DNA of 64,000 bases. It comes from Hemerocallis citrina (Eukaryota > Streptophyta > Magnoliopsida > Asparagales > Asphodelaceae). The stretch's first letter is position 1. The number at the start of each line of letters is the position of its first letter. Position numbers and translations under genes: made by a program. Positions 1 through 11,586 of the stretch are shown piece after piece. The notes beneath the pieces are model-generated. The model was not told the DNA's origin. It saw only the letters and a list, made by a program, of their open reading frames with translations, and searched no databases. The stretch covers positions 111,657,073 through 111,721,072 of the forward strand of contig CM030363.1 of assembly GCA_017893485.1 (NCBI GenBank). Direction: 5' to 3'.

Positions 1-304
1 CTAGAAAAAGTCATACTAAAATAGTAAGTCAACATCATTTATGGAGAAGGACGAGCAAAATAATGCAGTTATTGTCTACTCCAGAGTAGGAACAGAAGAA
101 TGTCAGGATCAAATTCATGATGGGTCTATCCGGAAGACCAGGGAGCGACAATTCAACTGGTGGAAGACTAGTTTGTCAAGAGTATCACTCGAGGAACTGG
201 AGTTGGTTCAGGGAATTTGTCTCATGGACCACTGGTGATCATATCTTTGTTTTCTTCTCCACTAGCGTCGTTCTGAGGACAGAACGATTCTAAGGAGGGA
301 GTGA
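1..304 (+). mobile_element. 3' internal end of a Ty3/gypsy (chromovirus-like) element
   Basis: This is the last internal stretch of an LTR retrotransposon whose 3' LTR begins at 305. It ends in a polypurine tract, and upstream of that is a GAGGACAGAACG motif like the GAGGACG motif seen before the PPT of plant chromoviruses. A short reading frame (41-238) ends where a chromodomain C-terminus would be expected. Its K-T-R-E-R and S-L-E-E residues only loosely resemble that domain, so I treat it as degenerate and make no firm call. The rest of the element lies left of the window. Confidence 0.6.
291..304 (+). promoter_or_regulatory. Polypurine tract (plus-strand primer)
   Basis: The purine-rich run TAAGGAGGGAGTGA directly precedes the LTR start TGTAATACC. 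This is the expected position of the plus-strand priming site and shows that 305-4620 is a 3' LTR on the + strand. Confidence 0.7.
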
Positions 305-924
305 TGTAATACCCCACAAAATAGCATATGGCTATTTTGCACTATAAACCATGCATTAACTAAGTATTGCACACGATTACATTTCTCTCCCAGAAATTAT
401 CAGTTAAATTGAGAGATTTCAGACATACGGGCTATTCTGAATCCGATTAAGTAAACTCGGAATATCGTCTCAATTAAACTGTAGTTTTGTCCCGATTGTT
501 TTGACCAGACAATTGTGGGAGGAAATTCTAATTTCCATAAAGCATGTATTCTATAGGATTTTAATATATATGTATTGGTTATTTTTTAAGTAAGCTAGTG
601 CTCAAAGTGAATGTGGTATGGGTTTGTGCACTAGGGTTAGAATGGGAATGTGGTGACCTAGGGTTCCTTGACCTAACTTAGGGTTAGGAACCCTAGCATC
701 ATGATGATCATGGCTTAAGATCCAATGGTGGAAATAAAATACCATGTGTATGTTGACTTAGGAAATAGGAAGCTTCCTAGGAGCTTCAAGGAAGCTTCCA
801 TGAAGCTTCCTTGCTTGATGTGTTGGCACCCAATCCACCTTTCATTCCTTCACCCATCCCACACTCCATCTCATCCATACACCTCACCACCATCCACCCC
901 ACACCCACCCTCCTTGGCCGGCCC

Positions 925-931
925 CTATAAA
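925..931 (+). promoter_or_regulatory. TATA box of LTR family 1 copy 1
   Basis: CTATAAA follows a GGCCGGCC block and precedes a pyrimidine-rich stretch. The same arrangement is found in the other two copies at 27141 and 63421, which supports it as the retrotransposon promoter. Confidence 0.5.
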
Positions 932-1021
932 CCCCACCCCCATCTCACCTCACTCCATTTTTCAAGCTCCATCTATTCTCCTCCTTAGCTTTCTTCATTC
1001 CTCCTTGTTCAAAAAAAATAA

Positions 1022-1127
<106 letters not shown>

Positions 1128-4100
1128 AAAGGAAGAAGTCTACTAGAATAGAACGAGTAGTAGAGAAGGAGAAGAAGAAGTGTAGGCCAAGGTACACAAG
1201 CACAAGGAGCAAAGGCAAGCAAGCAAACAAAGCTAGGAGTCAAGCTACAAGGAGATTTTGCAAACTTCAAGTGGGTGATCCTTGAACTCTTTGTATTTAT
1301 TTTTGTTTTGGTATGAATGGATGTGTAGTAGTGGTGGTAGACATGATTTTGTTGCCATGTTTGAGTATGAGGAATGCTAGGAAAAAATAAATTGTCTGGT
1401 AGAGAATTATTCTTTTGAAGTTTGATTGAGTAGCTTGATTGTGAGGGTATATTGGGGAATTTCTTACGCCCAAACGGTTGGGAATCTTGGGCTAAAATTC
1501 TGGGGTATTGTTCTTCTATGTATGTAGAGTATCCATGATTTTTTTTCGTAATATTTGGATGCATTTTAGTAGCCCAAACAGTGGGTCCAAGTCTGGACAG
1601 TAAGCAGCCAGAATGGCTGCTGGCTGTGGTGATTTTTGTACGTCTTTCCGATTTTATATCTCGGAATTGACAGGGAATTTTGAGTTGAAAATTTTTTGGA
1701 CGCTGTTGTATGTGTCTAAAACCATAGTCTTAAATTTAGTATTTTTCCGAGTTCGTTTGATGCCCCGGAAAAATTGTAGAACGCGACTGGTCCGTAGGTG
1801 TCGGCTGAAGCTGACTGCGCTTTGTGCTGAAGTTCAAAAATCCATAACTTCGTGTACGTTCATTATTTTGCTACGAAATTTTGGAAGTAGCTTGGGGTAT
1901 GAATCTATTTGATGAATCTCAAATCTTATAATTTTTAGAGGTCATTTGATGAGGTTTCAAAGGTAATTAGTGAGGGGCAGTGAATACTCTGCTGAAACAG
2001 AATGGCTGAAATTTAGCCATGTTTGAGGAGTCGTAGATCGTTGTGTGAAATGAATTTGAATGTGAATTTTGGACACGATGAAATGGTATATGTGTAGATA
2101 GATAATCTCAAATTTCATGATCATTGGAATTAGGGATGATTTACTATTGAATTTTAAAGTAGGGTACGTTCAGCCTAGTACGAGTTGTCTAGTTCATGGA
2201 GATAGATATTCCTAGGCTTATCTGTTAAGAATTTGGGCGACTGGCCAACTGGAGAATTTCAGTAGGGAATCATAACTCGCTAACCTAATTAGGATTTGTA
2301 ATTCCAGGTTGTAGGCTATAACTTTCCAAGGTGGACAGATTCGGCTTTGTCAATGAAATATTGCTAGAAAAATCAGCCCTTCCCTGTGTGATGCACCCAA
2401 GGGAAATTGGTGTCTGTGAGAACATTTAGAATTGAATCTGAGAACGTATCTAAATAGGAAGTTAAGGTAGACAATCCCACCTTCCCATAGGACCCGGAAT
2501 TGAGTGATCTCGATAACTAAGCGAACTCTTATGATATTGGACAAATACAGCAAGTGTGAAAAGGAACGTACTACTAAGAGTATATGAGGGATATTTGGAA
2601 GTCGAGATGATTGAACTGGAGGAATTAGTCAACTGAAGAATTGTAAACTAGGGTCTTACCTTTCCAGAGTTAGAGATACCAAGCAATTCTGACTGTGTGC
2701 TGGAAATTATGGACATTGTGAGTTTAGCAACCTATTGTCTAGACTGACTTCAAGGTTTGAGTTAACTTGGGGACTTGAGTCCTTTAAAAGAAAATTGAGG
2801 GAATCATCGACTAGGGGATGGCAACGGATCTCCTCACCCTTCTAGGAAGTTCTGAGCGTATTGGTTTCCGATGAGTGTAGCTGAGAACACAGCTACTGGT
2901 ATTTCTTGATTGTTCCATCGGACCATTGATGAGGAACCCTCTGCCTACCGCAATATGGTGATCGTGAGCTATCAGATTTAAAAGATGGGTTTTTCAGCAT
3001 TTTATTCGGAACTTAGGCAAGTTCCTGTGCATGTACTCATGGTGGACATGAGTGAGTTGGGATATAGCTCTGTTGGATTGTATTGGGTGTCTCGATGCCT
3101 GAGTCTGTCAAAAGTCCAGAAAGGATAATTATGTGCGTGCTTACCTTCACTAAATTATATTACGTCATCAGGGTGCCGTTAGACCACTCACTGAGGGTCA
3201 CGGGCTGGGATTATTTTTGGGTCGCTGACCTATGAAGGTATTGGGAATCGGTGGATGTGATTCCGGGATGGTTGACAGACCAGTCAGGCTCGACTTTGTT
3301 GACCGACACCGAGTGTGGTTGAATAACAACATATTTTCAGTAAACTGGATTGATTAGGTTTTTCTTTTATTTGTTTCGCTCGAAGTTTAAATTGGTATTA
3401 GGGGTGATTCCCTATAATCCAACTTGTTCTGAGAGTTAGAACTAAGTGGTGATACTGGTTGTCTCTTCCTGTCATTAGGGATACGCACTGCGGTGCGTAT
3501 CTCGCACTGTTAATTCCTAAAGTACCATGGTAAGAACTGGATGCTGATATCCTGGCGGATCGAGGGTATTTTAGGACCTCCGTGGTCGTCATGTTCTATG
3601 TTGGTGGACACGAACGGATCATAAAGGATCTTTGCGCAATGGATATACCGCGGTATATCTGTAAGTTCGTCACAGCTTTCGAGGATGGTTCGACGCAGTA
3701 ATTATTGGTGACTTCGGGGTAGCGCCCCGCATTATATTCTTTTATTTTATTTTCACCTCCTCAACCATGTCATACTATCAGGAACAGGAAGTAGACCAAA
3801 TTAGAATGCATTGCATAGCGAGGGTTCTAATCCCTAAACATGGAGACAACGGCTTGATTTGGAAACTATATAGTATGGGATGCATACATTTCCAAAGTCT
3901 CGCTTGCATTGGACTAAGTACGTTGGCTTGACCTGGGTCACATGTAGTATGGGATGCATGTGCATCCAGAATCTTGCTGACGTTAGATTAAGTGCATCTG
4001 TTCTATACTCTGTATTGTTGCATTAGTCTCAGGTCATGACATACACGAACACTAGGAAATCAGGATGCACGTTGAATCTTCCATTCAAGATGAATTTCTG

Positions 4101-4695
4101 AATGTGATAGTTTGAGGATCGTTGTTTCCTTATCAGCATTGCGTCAGTAGAATTACTGACGTACCCCACCTTTTAGGTACATGGATATCAGGTCACGAGT
4201 ATAGGAGAGCCCAAGATCAGCAGGGCATCCAAGTAGTGGCAGTATGCACGTCTACCCTTCGAGCAGGTGCAGAATTATCAGGGTCGCGTAGCAGGAGGCT
4301 CAAGCCGAGGGGTAGGTCCCAGAGGGGCAGATAGACCACTCAACGGAGTTTCGGCAGTTACCAAGGGATTGCCGATCTGGAAGATAGCCAATGGCTTCAC
4401 AAGAAATGTTCAAGTATTCTTGTATTCATTTGTAATAAAGTTATGTAATTTGTATTCCTTGTTCGAGGACAATTTGATATTTGTAATTATTAATGTAACA
4501 ACTCTGATGGCAATAAAAATGTTTAAATTTCCACGTTATTTACTGTGTTGAGATGCATTTGAAGGCAATGATCTTGGTGACGTCACAGGATGTCCGATAA
4601 CGGGGACCCGGGTCGTTACATGATGTTGACATACAAACACAACAAACCGAACCCAGTAGTAGTACAAACACTAAGGGGAGATAAATGATTGACAC

Positions 4696-5291
4696 AGATT
4701 TTATAACTATATCCCCGATGAGAATAATCCGGGTGTAGGACATAAGATTTGTAAACATTGTGACAAAAGTTATAAATGGAAGAAGAGTGAGGAAATGAGT
4801 ACAATAAAAAGAAATATTTTAAATGTACACAAAGACTTATTAAAAGACCTATCAGGCCAACAAAAAATCAACCCTAAGACCAGACAAGTAGATAGCCAAC
4901 CCTATGATCCTCCTGAACATGTTCGTCGGGAAATTGCCCGACTACTTATTAAGGATGAGCTACCTTTTTCCTATTCCGAGAGTAAGAATGAAAGTTCTAG
5001 TAGTAAGATTGAAGTGCTACAATGGTGGAAAGAACATGAAAGTCTTTTTCCCATTCTTTCACATATGGCAAGTGATCGACTAACTCCTCCTGTCTCCGCA
5101 GTTGCTTCAGAAAGTGCTTTTTCTACAAATGGTAGAGTTCTAACAGATTTCAGGATTGCTTGAAGCCAAATACGTTGGAGATGCTCATCTGCACTGAAGA
5201 TTGGATGAAGGCGAAATACCGGACTCAAGGAAAAGCGGCATCTACATCAACAAGTGGTAGCAACTCGCCTGAAGTCCAACAACATGATTAG
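4696..5291 (+). pseudogene. hAT transposase, internally deleted (BED finger fused to dimerisation domain)
   Basis: hAT transposases cut and paste DNA through an RNase H-like core and dimerise through a C-terminal domain. In frame with the ATG at 4795, upstream codons read C-K-H-C...K-W-K-K-S, then S-T-I-K-R-N...H, which fits a BED zinc finger (C-x2-C...H). Only about 30 residues later comes the region before the dimerisation domain (D-E-L-P-F-S-Y), then QWWKEH, the conserved P-x-S-A-V-A-S-E-S-A-F-S core of hATC, and RVLTDFR. The catalytic core, normally several hundred residues, is missing. A one-base deletion near 5161 shifts the frame; the last part (L-K-P-N-T-L-E-M-L...) then runs to the stop at 5289-5291. 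The element is dead. Confidence 0.75.
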
Positions 5292-5399
5292 TAAACAAAA
5301 AACTTGTATTCAAATGTAAAAAACTTGTAAACAATTCATAGTAGTTGTAAAAAAAATTAAGTCAAGTTGTAAAAAAAAAATATATAATATAAATTTGTA

Positions 5400-5711
5400 C
5401 AAATTTCATACAAGTTGAAATGAATTATATATAGATGATCTTGGACTCTTAAACTTGTTGTACATTATTAATTTATTTATTTATTTATTTATTTAAGGTT
5501 AAAAGAGAGGAAAAAATAATTGCACAAATTTCATACAAGTTGAAATGAATAATATATGCAATTTTGTTTAATTCGTAATCACTTAGACTCTTATACTTGT
5601 TTGTACAATTTTTATTTATTTAAGGTTAAAAGAGATGGAAAAAAAACTTGTATTTGAATGTAAAACAAATTTTAAAAAAATCATTGTAGTTGAAATGAAT
5701 AATATATGCAA
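5400..5711. repeat. Subterminal direct repeats of the hAT remnant
   Basis: The motif AAATTTCATACAAGTTGAAA is found at about 5401 and 5526. A shorter copy, TTGAAATGAATAATATATGC, lies at about 5690. The units also share ACTCTTA and a TTTATTTAAGGTTAAAAGAG block. Subterminal repeats are common near hAT ends and serve as transposase binding sites, but that role is inferred here. Confidence 0.6.
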
Positions 5712-5740
5712 AATTTTAAGTGTATTTGTGAGAATTTTTT

Positions 5741-5930
5741 TTTAAAATCTAACCGGGCCAACCCACGACCTGACTCGATCTGACACGGGTCCAGCTCGAA
5801 TGGGTTTGCGGGTTGGCAAGGTCGACGTTTTCACTTTCGAACCCGGCCCAGTTAAACCCACGACCCGACCGAACCCGCGTGCTTTCTTCTTCAACCCACA
5901 CGGGCCCGGTCGACCCGAATGCCAACCCTA
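5741..5930. repeat. GC-rich terminal region of the hAT remnant
   Basis: The block is rich in CGACCC/GGGTCG and CCCGGCC motifs in very AT-rich surroundings, and ends in the putative terminal inverted repeat. It explains the short minus-strand ORF here, which is not a gene. Confidence 0.5.
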
Positions 5931-5940
5931 ATTTCCATGT

Positions 5941-6508
5941 AATTCTAAGGAAGAACTGAGTTCTTCCAAACAAACACATGAGATTATCAGTGAAGATAAT
6001 GAAATCCAAGATGAAGAAGATGAGGAGGAACCTAGACGTAGTAAAAGAACAAGAATGAAAAAATCTTTTGGTCCAGATTTCTTGACTTTTATACTTGAAG
6101 GTGAACCCCAAACTTTCAAAGAAGTGGTAAGCTCTAGTGATGGTCCTCTATGAAAAGAAGCCATCAAGAGCGAAATTGATTCTTTTTCAAAATTATACTT
6201 GGGAACTCGTGGATCTTCCACCAGGTAGTAAATCTTTAGGTTCCGAGTGGTTTTTCAAGAGAAAAATGAAAGCTGGTGGATCAATTGATAAATACCAAGC
6301 AAGACTTGTTCTCAAAGGATATAGACAAAAGAAATGTCTGAATTACTTTGATACATATTCTCCTGTGACGAAAATAAATTCCATTAGGATGATATTTGCA
6401 ATAGCAGCCTTAAGAAATCTTGAAGTACATCATTTGGTAGTGAAAGCAGCTTTTCTTAATGGAGATTTAGATGCAGAAATCTACACGGAACAACCTGAGA
6501 GTTTATAG
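5941..6508 (+). pseudogene. Ty1/copia polyprotein fragment (reverse transcriptase N-terminal part)
   Basis: The frame from about 5941 reads an acidic linker, then R-R-S-K-R...KSFGPDF and F-K-E-V-V, typical of the region before copia RT. A TGA at 6151 replaces the tryptophan that normally precedes K-E-A-I. A frameshift near 6190 then leads to TWELVDLPPGSK, W-F-F-K-R-K, G-S-I-D-K-Y-Q-A-R-L-V, Y-F-D-T-Y-S-P-V and A-F-L-N-G-D-L, all hallmarks of copia RT. The match stops abruptly at 6508, before the catalytic YVDD region. It is the 5' half of an RT only, upstream-truncated by the hAT insertion. Confidence 0.85.
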
Positions 6509-7140
6509 CAAACCGGTAAATCTAAGTGCCTTGAGGGTTCATGGAGATCGTGTAGGAGGCTCTGTGTGGTGTGCCTCCATAAATCTGAGTGCCTTGACGC
6601 CGGGTTTATAGCAAATCGGTTTATTCCATGGAGGGTCCAATGCACTTCTGAGTCATCCAAGGCATTCATGAAAACAAAAGGGACTCATTTCACTAATAGA
6701 AAATTGGATCGTATGTTCTTGCACTCCGGTAAAAAGTTCATATGAGCCAAGGTAAATTAATTACAGTTTTCTGCACATATCAGCTAAATCATTTTGCTAA
6801 ATTTCTTCCCTTCTTTGCTCCCGTGTGTCCCAGAAGGTGTGCCCCAATTAAACTCATGTTAGGATTCATTTTCAGCTAAATTTCCTTTATATGATTCAAT
6901 GTTACTCACATTTACCTTTCAATACATCCATATGAAAAACTTTATTTTTGCTGCATTTTCAGCCAAATTTCCTTTATATGCCTTCATATTACTTACCTTT
7001 AATATTGAAAACTTTATCTTAAAAATAAATAAAAAAAGATTTTAAATGGTAACATTTTTCACATGGACGTATTTAAAGTTAAAGATATGTAAAAAGTCAA
7101 ATATTTGAAGGAAATCTCAACTGTATGAATGTGATTATCT
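6509..7140. other. Intergenic, no gene seen
   Basis: Two short imperfect duplications lie here. GTTTATAGCAAA(C/T)CGGT occurs at about 6501 and 6604, and AAATCT(A/G)AGTGCCTTGA at about 6519 and 6581. An approximately 86 bp unit starting ATTTTCAGC(T/C)AAATTTCC is repeated at about 6869 and 6955. I see no coding sequence. Confidence 0.6.
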
Positions 7141-7348
7141 TAAAAATCAAGTACGTATATGATGAACTCAATAATATTCACATTTAGGAGCAATAATCTT
7201 AGTGCAATTAGACATTTAAATGCTCTATATGTGGTATCTTACTCTTCTTTTCTCTTTTCCTTAGGAAACAACCAAAAGCAGCAAAACGAAGCAGATTCCA
7301 GACTAATACAGACTGAGAGGATGATATACAGGGAACTACAGTACAACA

Positions 7349-8178
7349 GTCGACTTGCTCTTCATCAGTCGACCGGACAGAGAGATTACTGGGGCTCGGC
7401 ACAGTCGACTGCCCCCAACATCAGTCGACTTGACTGAGGAATCATGAAGCCACAAATGTCTCAGCACCAGTCGACTTACGCCCAACACCAGTCGACTGGT
7501 AGTCGGCGGAGTGAAAAGATAAGATGCACCCGCATCTAGATCCAAATCTATCTGAACCCAGATTATATGCGAATAACAACTTCTCCAACAAATCAAAGCT
7601 AGATACAGGGGATTGGCAAGAGCCCGTGGTTAGCAGATAAGGAAGAAAAGAAGAAAAGAGAAAGAAATAAATCGCCGATCAAATAAAGAAGGAAAGATGA
7701 GGACTTTCCTGAAAAAAAGGGGCAAACCCTAATTCTCATGCCGTGTGCTATAAATATCAATCAAGAGGCACTATTTTGAGATATCCACCCCCACCAGCCG
7801 AATCATAGAGTTCCAGAATCATCAAGACATCAACCAAGAGCATTATTCTATCAGCATCGAAGAAGGAGAGAGGAAATCAAGTACTCCAAAGGGAACAAGG
7901 CAGTCGACTGAGTGACAGCTAGTCGACCGATTTACAGGACTTCATCAGTTTATTTCTCCTCTTTTTAGTTCTTTTATGTTAATCATGTATTCGAACTTGC
8001 TGATCAATAAAAGTTTAATTATGTAGAACTAATTTCATAGTTGGGTAGATTGAAACCGTAGTTATGTAATACTTCTATTCTTCTGAGTGCTATTCTGTTA
8101 CTTATTGATTAAACCTGAGAGTATCGGTATAGATTTATAATAATTAAACTTATTCAGAATTCTAAGGGCAGTCGACTG
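7349..8178. repeat. Cluster of CAGTCGACTG-like palindromes
   Basis: Nine GTCGAC hexamers lie in about 830 bp, most inside the wider form CAGTCGACYG, which is a perfect 10-bp palindrome when Y is T. They begin at about 7350, 7367, 7403, 7422, 7470, 7491, 7903, 7922 and 8170. A similar cluster is found in an unrelated LTR at 57885-58245. Function is unknown. Confidence 0.8.
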
Positions 8179-8399
8179 ACATATAGAATCTGAGTTATCA
8201 AGTTTGCGTATTATAAATCTGAATCTGTTATATGAGCATATTGAGACGACCCGTATCTCGTGCTCATAACTTGTAACACAGGAATCTTTAGGGGTTCTTG
8301 GTTTAATCAACTTGAAGGATCTAGATCTGATACCAATTTCTAGAACTTTGAGTGTTCGTTCGTTTCCATTGTTCTTATGCTTTCTTCAAGTGCAACTTA

Positions 8400-8502
8400 G
8401 TAGATACCATGCTAAATACTTCAGGAAAGAAACGAATTAGAGTAGATACCATGCCTAATTCTTGGTTAGGAAAACAATACTTTAAGGAGTAGATACCATG
8501 CC
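8400..8502. repeat. Three copies of TAGATACCATGC
   Basis: The 12-mer is found at about 8401, 8443 and 8491, spaced by about 42 and 48 bp, within the tentative LTR. No function is evident. Confidence 0.7.
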
Positions 8503-8822
8503 TTTAAAGGAACGAACATGAGTAACTAGAATAGTGAAGAAGGTGACTTAGCATTACTGACTACAGGTGGAAATCAAAACCCAACTACTTGATAAATATT
8601 TGTGATTCAGAACTCCTTGATATAGTTTTTAATCTTTTTTTCATTTCCTTTAGAACAACACCTCAAGATTCTTATTTCTTTTTATTGGTTAGTAAGTTAA
8701 TTTCTACAATCTCTGTGGGATCGACCCTTGCTCGTCACTACGCTTCTATAAACGATTCGTACACTTGCGAGGTTTTAATTTGTGTCTAGTTTATCTATTT
8801 ATTTAGATCATCTAGATTTCAC

Positions 8823-9104
8823 AACAATATATGAAGATGGTCTTTCCCCCCACAGAGAGAGAGAGAGATTTGTATTCGTTCTTGTCTTATTTCCTGCATG
8901 TGAATGTCAAAGGCTATAAAATCCAGTAGATCAGCCCTTGTTCTAATATAATGTTCTTCCCTGATCGATGATTGTAGTTTTAATTCTAATCTAAAGGATG
9001 GGTCGGTCTCGAACTTAGGGATCAGAACTCAGGAACGAGTAGGAAGTGTAGAATGAGAAGAAATAAAGGAAACGAAGAGACTCAAAGGAAAGATGCTAAG
9101 GCTG
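8823..9104. other. Intergenic, no gene seen
   Basis: A short (GA)n run at about 8855-8870 and unremarkable AT-rich sequence. No coding sequence, LTR or RNA gene is recognised. Confidence 0.5.
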
Positions 9105-9864
9105 GGAGGAGGGATTTTTTAGTCAATAAGACTCTCCACTTATTGTCAGCGAAATAACTCTCATGCGACCGAAAAAAATCGAGTCAGCGGGATAACATTC
9201 AAGCTGTCATAATAGCCAAAAAGATGAGAAGAGTTTTGCTAGGACGATAATGCAATGTTATTTCATAGCGAAAATTATTTCCAAAACTCAAAGCTGGAGT
9301 TTTATTTATTTTAAAATCTGATGAGTTTCATAAATACTAGAAACCTCAAGGTTCTAAAATCAATTATTTTTAAACACAAACCTCCTTTTAAATAAATAAT
9401 TGTATTGATTTAAATACTTTTTTCTCATATTCTCTATATTATCCTTTCAAAAAGAAAAGAAGTTTTTTGTTCACATTCCAAAATAAAAGAAAACAAATGA
9501 AATTAGAAAAAAATCATGTGTTATGGAAGAATTTCCATTCATTCAAATTTAATAATCAATATTGCTGAAAAACATTTCTATAAGATTCAATATTCATTTT
9601 AAAAACCCACAAAATAATGAAATCCAAATTCCTCAATAAAACAAAGAGTTCTGCAATTTGGGTTTCATATGAGAATCCACTCTTACTAAAAAATTGATGC
9701 AAGAGAGAGTTGAGGTGTATAATTAGGGTTTCATGTCCTCCTTTAAATATCATGAATTATTCTCCTAAAAACCCAAAACAAAAAAAATCAAGGAGAAAAA
9801 GAATGAGATTATTTTAATAATGAGTCATGGGGTTTGAGGTACCTCCATTACCATCATCTATTTT
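9105..9864 (+). repeat. Left arm of an inverted-repeat (foldback-like) element
   Basis: The sequence is AT-rich and non-coding. Its reverse complement aligns, at roughly two thirds identity by eye, with the right flank of element A (37654-38078); landmarks are TTCTAGTATTTAT, the GGCTA(T/A)TATG block and GATAATA/GTAATAC. A much closer inverted copy lies at 60471-61105. Element A interrupts the two arms near their centre. The outer start, near GGAGGGATTTTTTAG, is a guess. A Mutator-like element with long terminal inverted repeats is one possibility; the superfamily is not established. Confidence 0.55.
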
Positions 9865-10324
9865 TGATATGGTATAGATGACATGGCCCAATCAGGGCCG
9901 TCGGATCTCCTCAGATTTTGCTTATCCTAGATTATCAAGTCAATGGGTCCAACGGGCCCTCTACCAGTTCAAGCCCACAGGCAAACGGGTCTGACCGGCC
10001 CATTAGGGTCAGATACCCGTTTGTCTCTGTCTATAAATACCAGACCCCCTCTTCACTTTCAAAGATAATCAATCTTTCTCCACCTGAACCCTACATGTTC
10101 AGTCTCTTTTCCAGCGACTGACTAGATCGTCGGAGGGCCTATCACTGGAATTTTTCCAGGTGTTTGTAGGCCTTTTGCAGGTACCCCGGCCATCCGAGCT
10201 TCAGAAGCTCTTCCGAGCCGACCTCCAGGAACCGACCCGAGCCAAGATCGAGATCCCTCCCTTCCACTTCACAAAGTAAAAGAACTCTTACCTGTTGCTC
10301 CCACACCGAAAACTAGCAGCATCA
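9865..10324 (+). mobile_element. 5' LTR of element A
   Basis: 460 bp from TGATATGG to AGCAGCATCA, with TGAT...ATCA inverted ends. It contains CTATAAATACC at 10031, followed by a pyrimidine-rich stretch with CTTTCTCCACCTGAACCCTA. Related LTRs lie at 37195-37648, 38079-38539 and, inverted, 60010-60470. The TSD copy ATTTT immediately precedes it. Confidence 0.9.
10031..10041 (+). promoter_or_regulatory. TATA box of the element A LTR
   Basis: CTATAAATACC is conserved in the 3' LTR (37361) and in element F; element E has CAATAAATACC instead. It is the probable LTR promoter. Confidence 0.65.
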
Positions 10325-10327
10325 GGT

Positions 10328-10345
10328 TGGCGCCGTCTGTGGGAA
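10328..10345 (+). promoter_or_regulatory. Primer-binding site of element A
   Basis: TGGCGCCGTCTGTGGGAA lies three bases after the LTR end. Its first nine bases match the complement of the plant tRNA-Asp 3' end as I recall it; the rest diverges, so the primer is uncertain. Confidence 0.75.
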
Positions 10346-11093
10346 ACGACTGACTCAATCCTAAGCTCGGATCTCTCTTGAAGCCGAGCCCTCCCCTGGC
10401 TCCCAAAGCCAGAAAAGCCTTCACCGCTGGACGTCGTCCAGACCCTCCTCCCTCTTACAGCCATGTGAACACTTAGGGATCTAACCGACCACCAGCCAGT
10501 GGTACGGAGGGATCAGGTCCAAGATCCTGACGCTCGGTCGCCAAGGACTTACGACATACCATCAACCGCCGGCAGCCCGTGAGCAACCTTCGTCTCCAGC
10601 TCAACCGATCAACGAGCCGAGCGGTTCCTTCCAACCCAGCTCCGACTCATAGCATTCTCCCATCCCGAAGAAGGGAGAACAACCGTAGCCACTCCCCTAG
10701 GGGTGGTTCACCTCAGCCCAGTCGGGGAGAACAGGCTCTAGTCACGAGAGTCAAGTTCCAAAATTTCAGGAATGAGATCCTCTGTGCCCTCGGAGGCAGT
10801 CCCGAATTCGAACAGCAAACTACCGGCCCGATGCGCAAAAAGGGTCGGGGTCTCGAGTCTCACGGTTTACCCCATCTACCGCGGTAGAATGAAGCCGTCC
10901 TCCACCGCCTCCAGGAGATGGAGAATCGCCTCGCCCGAATTAACGAGGGAGAATCACAAACCGGTCGGGCGCATCAGCCAAGCCGACCCTCGTTCTCCCA
11001 CCAAATTCTATACGTTGAGATTCCCAGAAATTTCAGGCCGCCTCAGTTCGAAACCTACAATGGCGAGAGTAATCCAACTGATCACATGGAAGG

Positions 11094-11570
11094 TGTAATG
11101 CCCCTACCCCGAGCCCGGACAATTTATACAATTTATAAGACAAATTAGATACTATGTAGTACAACTGCCCACCACAGGCTGCCTCTCAAAAGGTGGTTAA
11201 CCGAATTGGTGACTCTTGATCCTTGGCATTTATTGTTTATATAATATTTTATCATTGGAAATATTCGATATGGGATTAAATCCCTTCTCTTTTCCAACCC
11301 GCGTACACCCTAGGAGTAATCCCCCCCTAGGTTGCCACGTCACCTTTGAAGAAGCACACAGCACACATGTGCTGTGCCTCTTCATTCCATCCGGTGGGTT
11401 CCCCCACCTCTTCCAATACCGGATTCTAATGAATCTCATTATCATTTCAAATCCGAATAAATCCTTTATAAATCCATCCTATAGAGCAATTCTATAGGAC
11501 CAAGTCTCAAATTCATTTTTCATTATATATTTCAAACCATATATATGTTTCAGAAATACGGGGTATTACA
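11094..11570 (-). mobile_element. 3' LTR of element B (left copy)
   Basis: 477 bp. In + orientation it reads TGTAATGCCCC to GGGGTATTACA. It differs from the right copy at about eight substitutions, all transitions, plus one C-run length change. Confidence 0.9.
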
Positions 11571-11586
11571 TACACCCCCCCTTCAG
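11571..11586 (-). promoter_or_regulatory. Polypurine tract of element B
   Basis: The reverse complement reads CTGAAGGGGGGGTGTA, directly before the LTR on the minus strand. Confidence 0.8.

Larger units (their letters stand above)
4621..5930 (+). mobile_element. hAT transposon remnant, 5' end missing
   Basis: A decayed hAT transposase frame (4696-5291) is followed by AT-rich sequence with direct repeats and then a GC-rich block. The block ends GCCAACCCTA at 5930, whose reverse complement TAGGGTTGGC resembles the terminal inverted repeat start of many plant hAT elements. The left end is absent because the family-1 LTR abuts at 4620. The 8 bases after the right end (5931-5938) would be one target-site copy, but the partner cannot be seen. 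The element appears to sit in a Ty1/copia sequence. Confidence 0.6.
7141..8822 (+). mobile_element. Possible LTR of an Athila/Tat-type retrotransposon
   Basis: The 3' part (about 8705-8775) reads CTCTGTGGGATCGACCC...TACACTTGCGAGG. That resembles the stretch found just before the end of many plant Athila-type or long copia LTRs. A TATA-like CTATAAATAT at 7748 and an AATAAA at 8006 fit promoter and polyadenylation positions. The left boundary and any TSD are not resolved, and no primer-binding site is visible after 8822. The call is therefore tentative; a truncated or solo LTR is the best reading. Confidence 0.35.

Noticed and set aside
41..238. A host gene encoded by the 65-codon ORF at the left edge
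   Set aside because: It abuts a PPT and LTR and is best explained as the 3' end of a retrotransposon polyprotein in decayed form.
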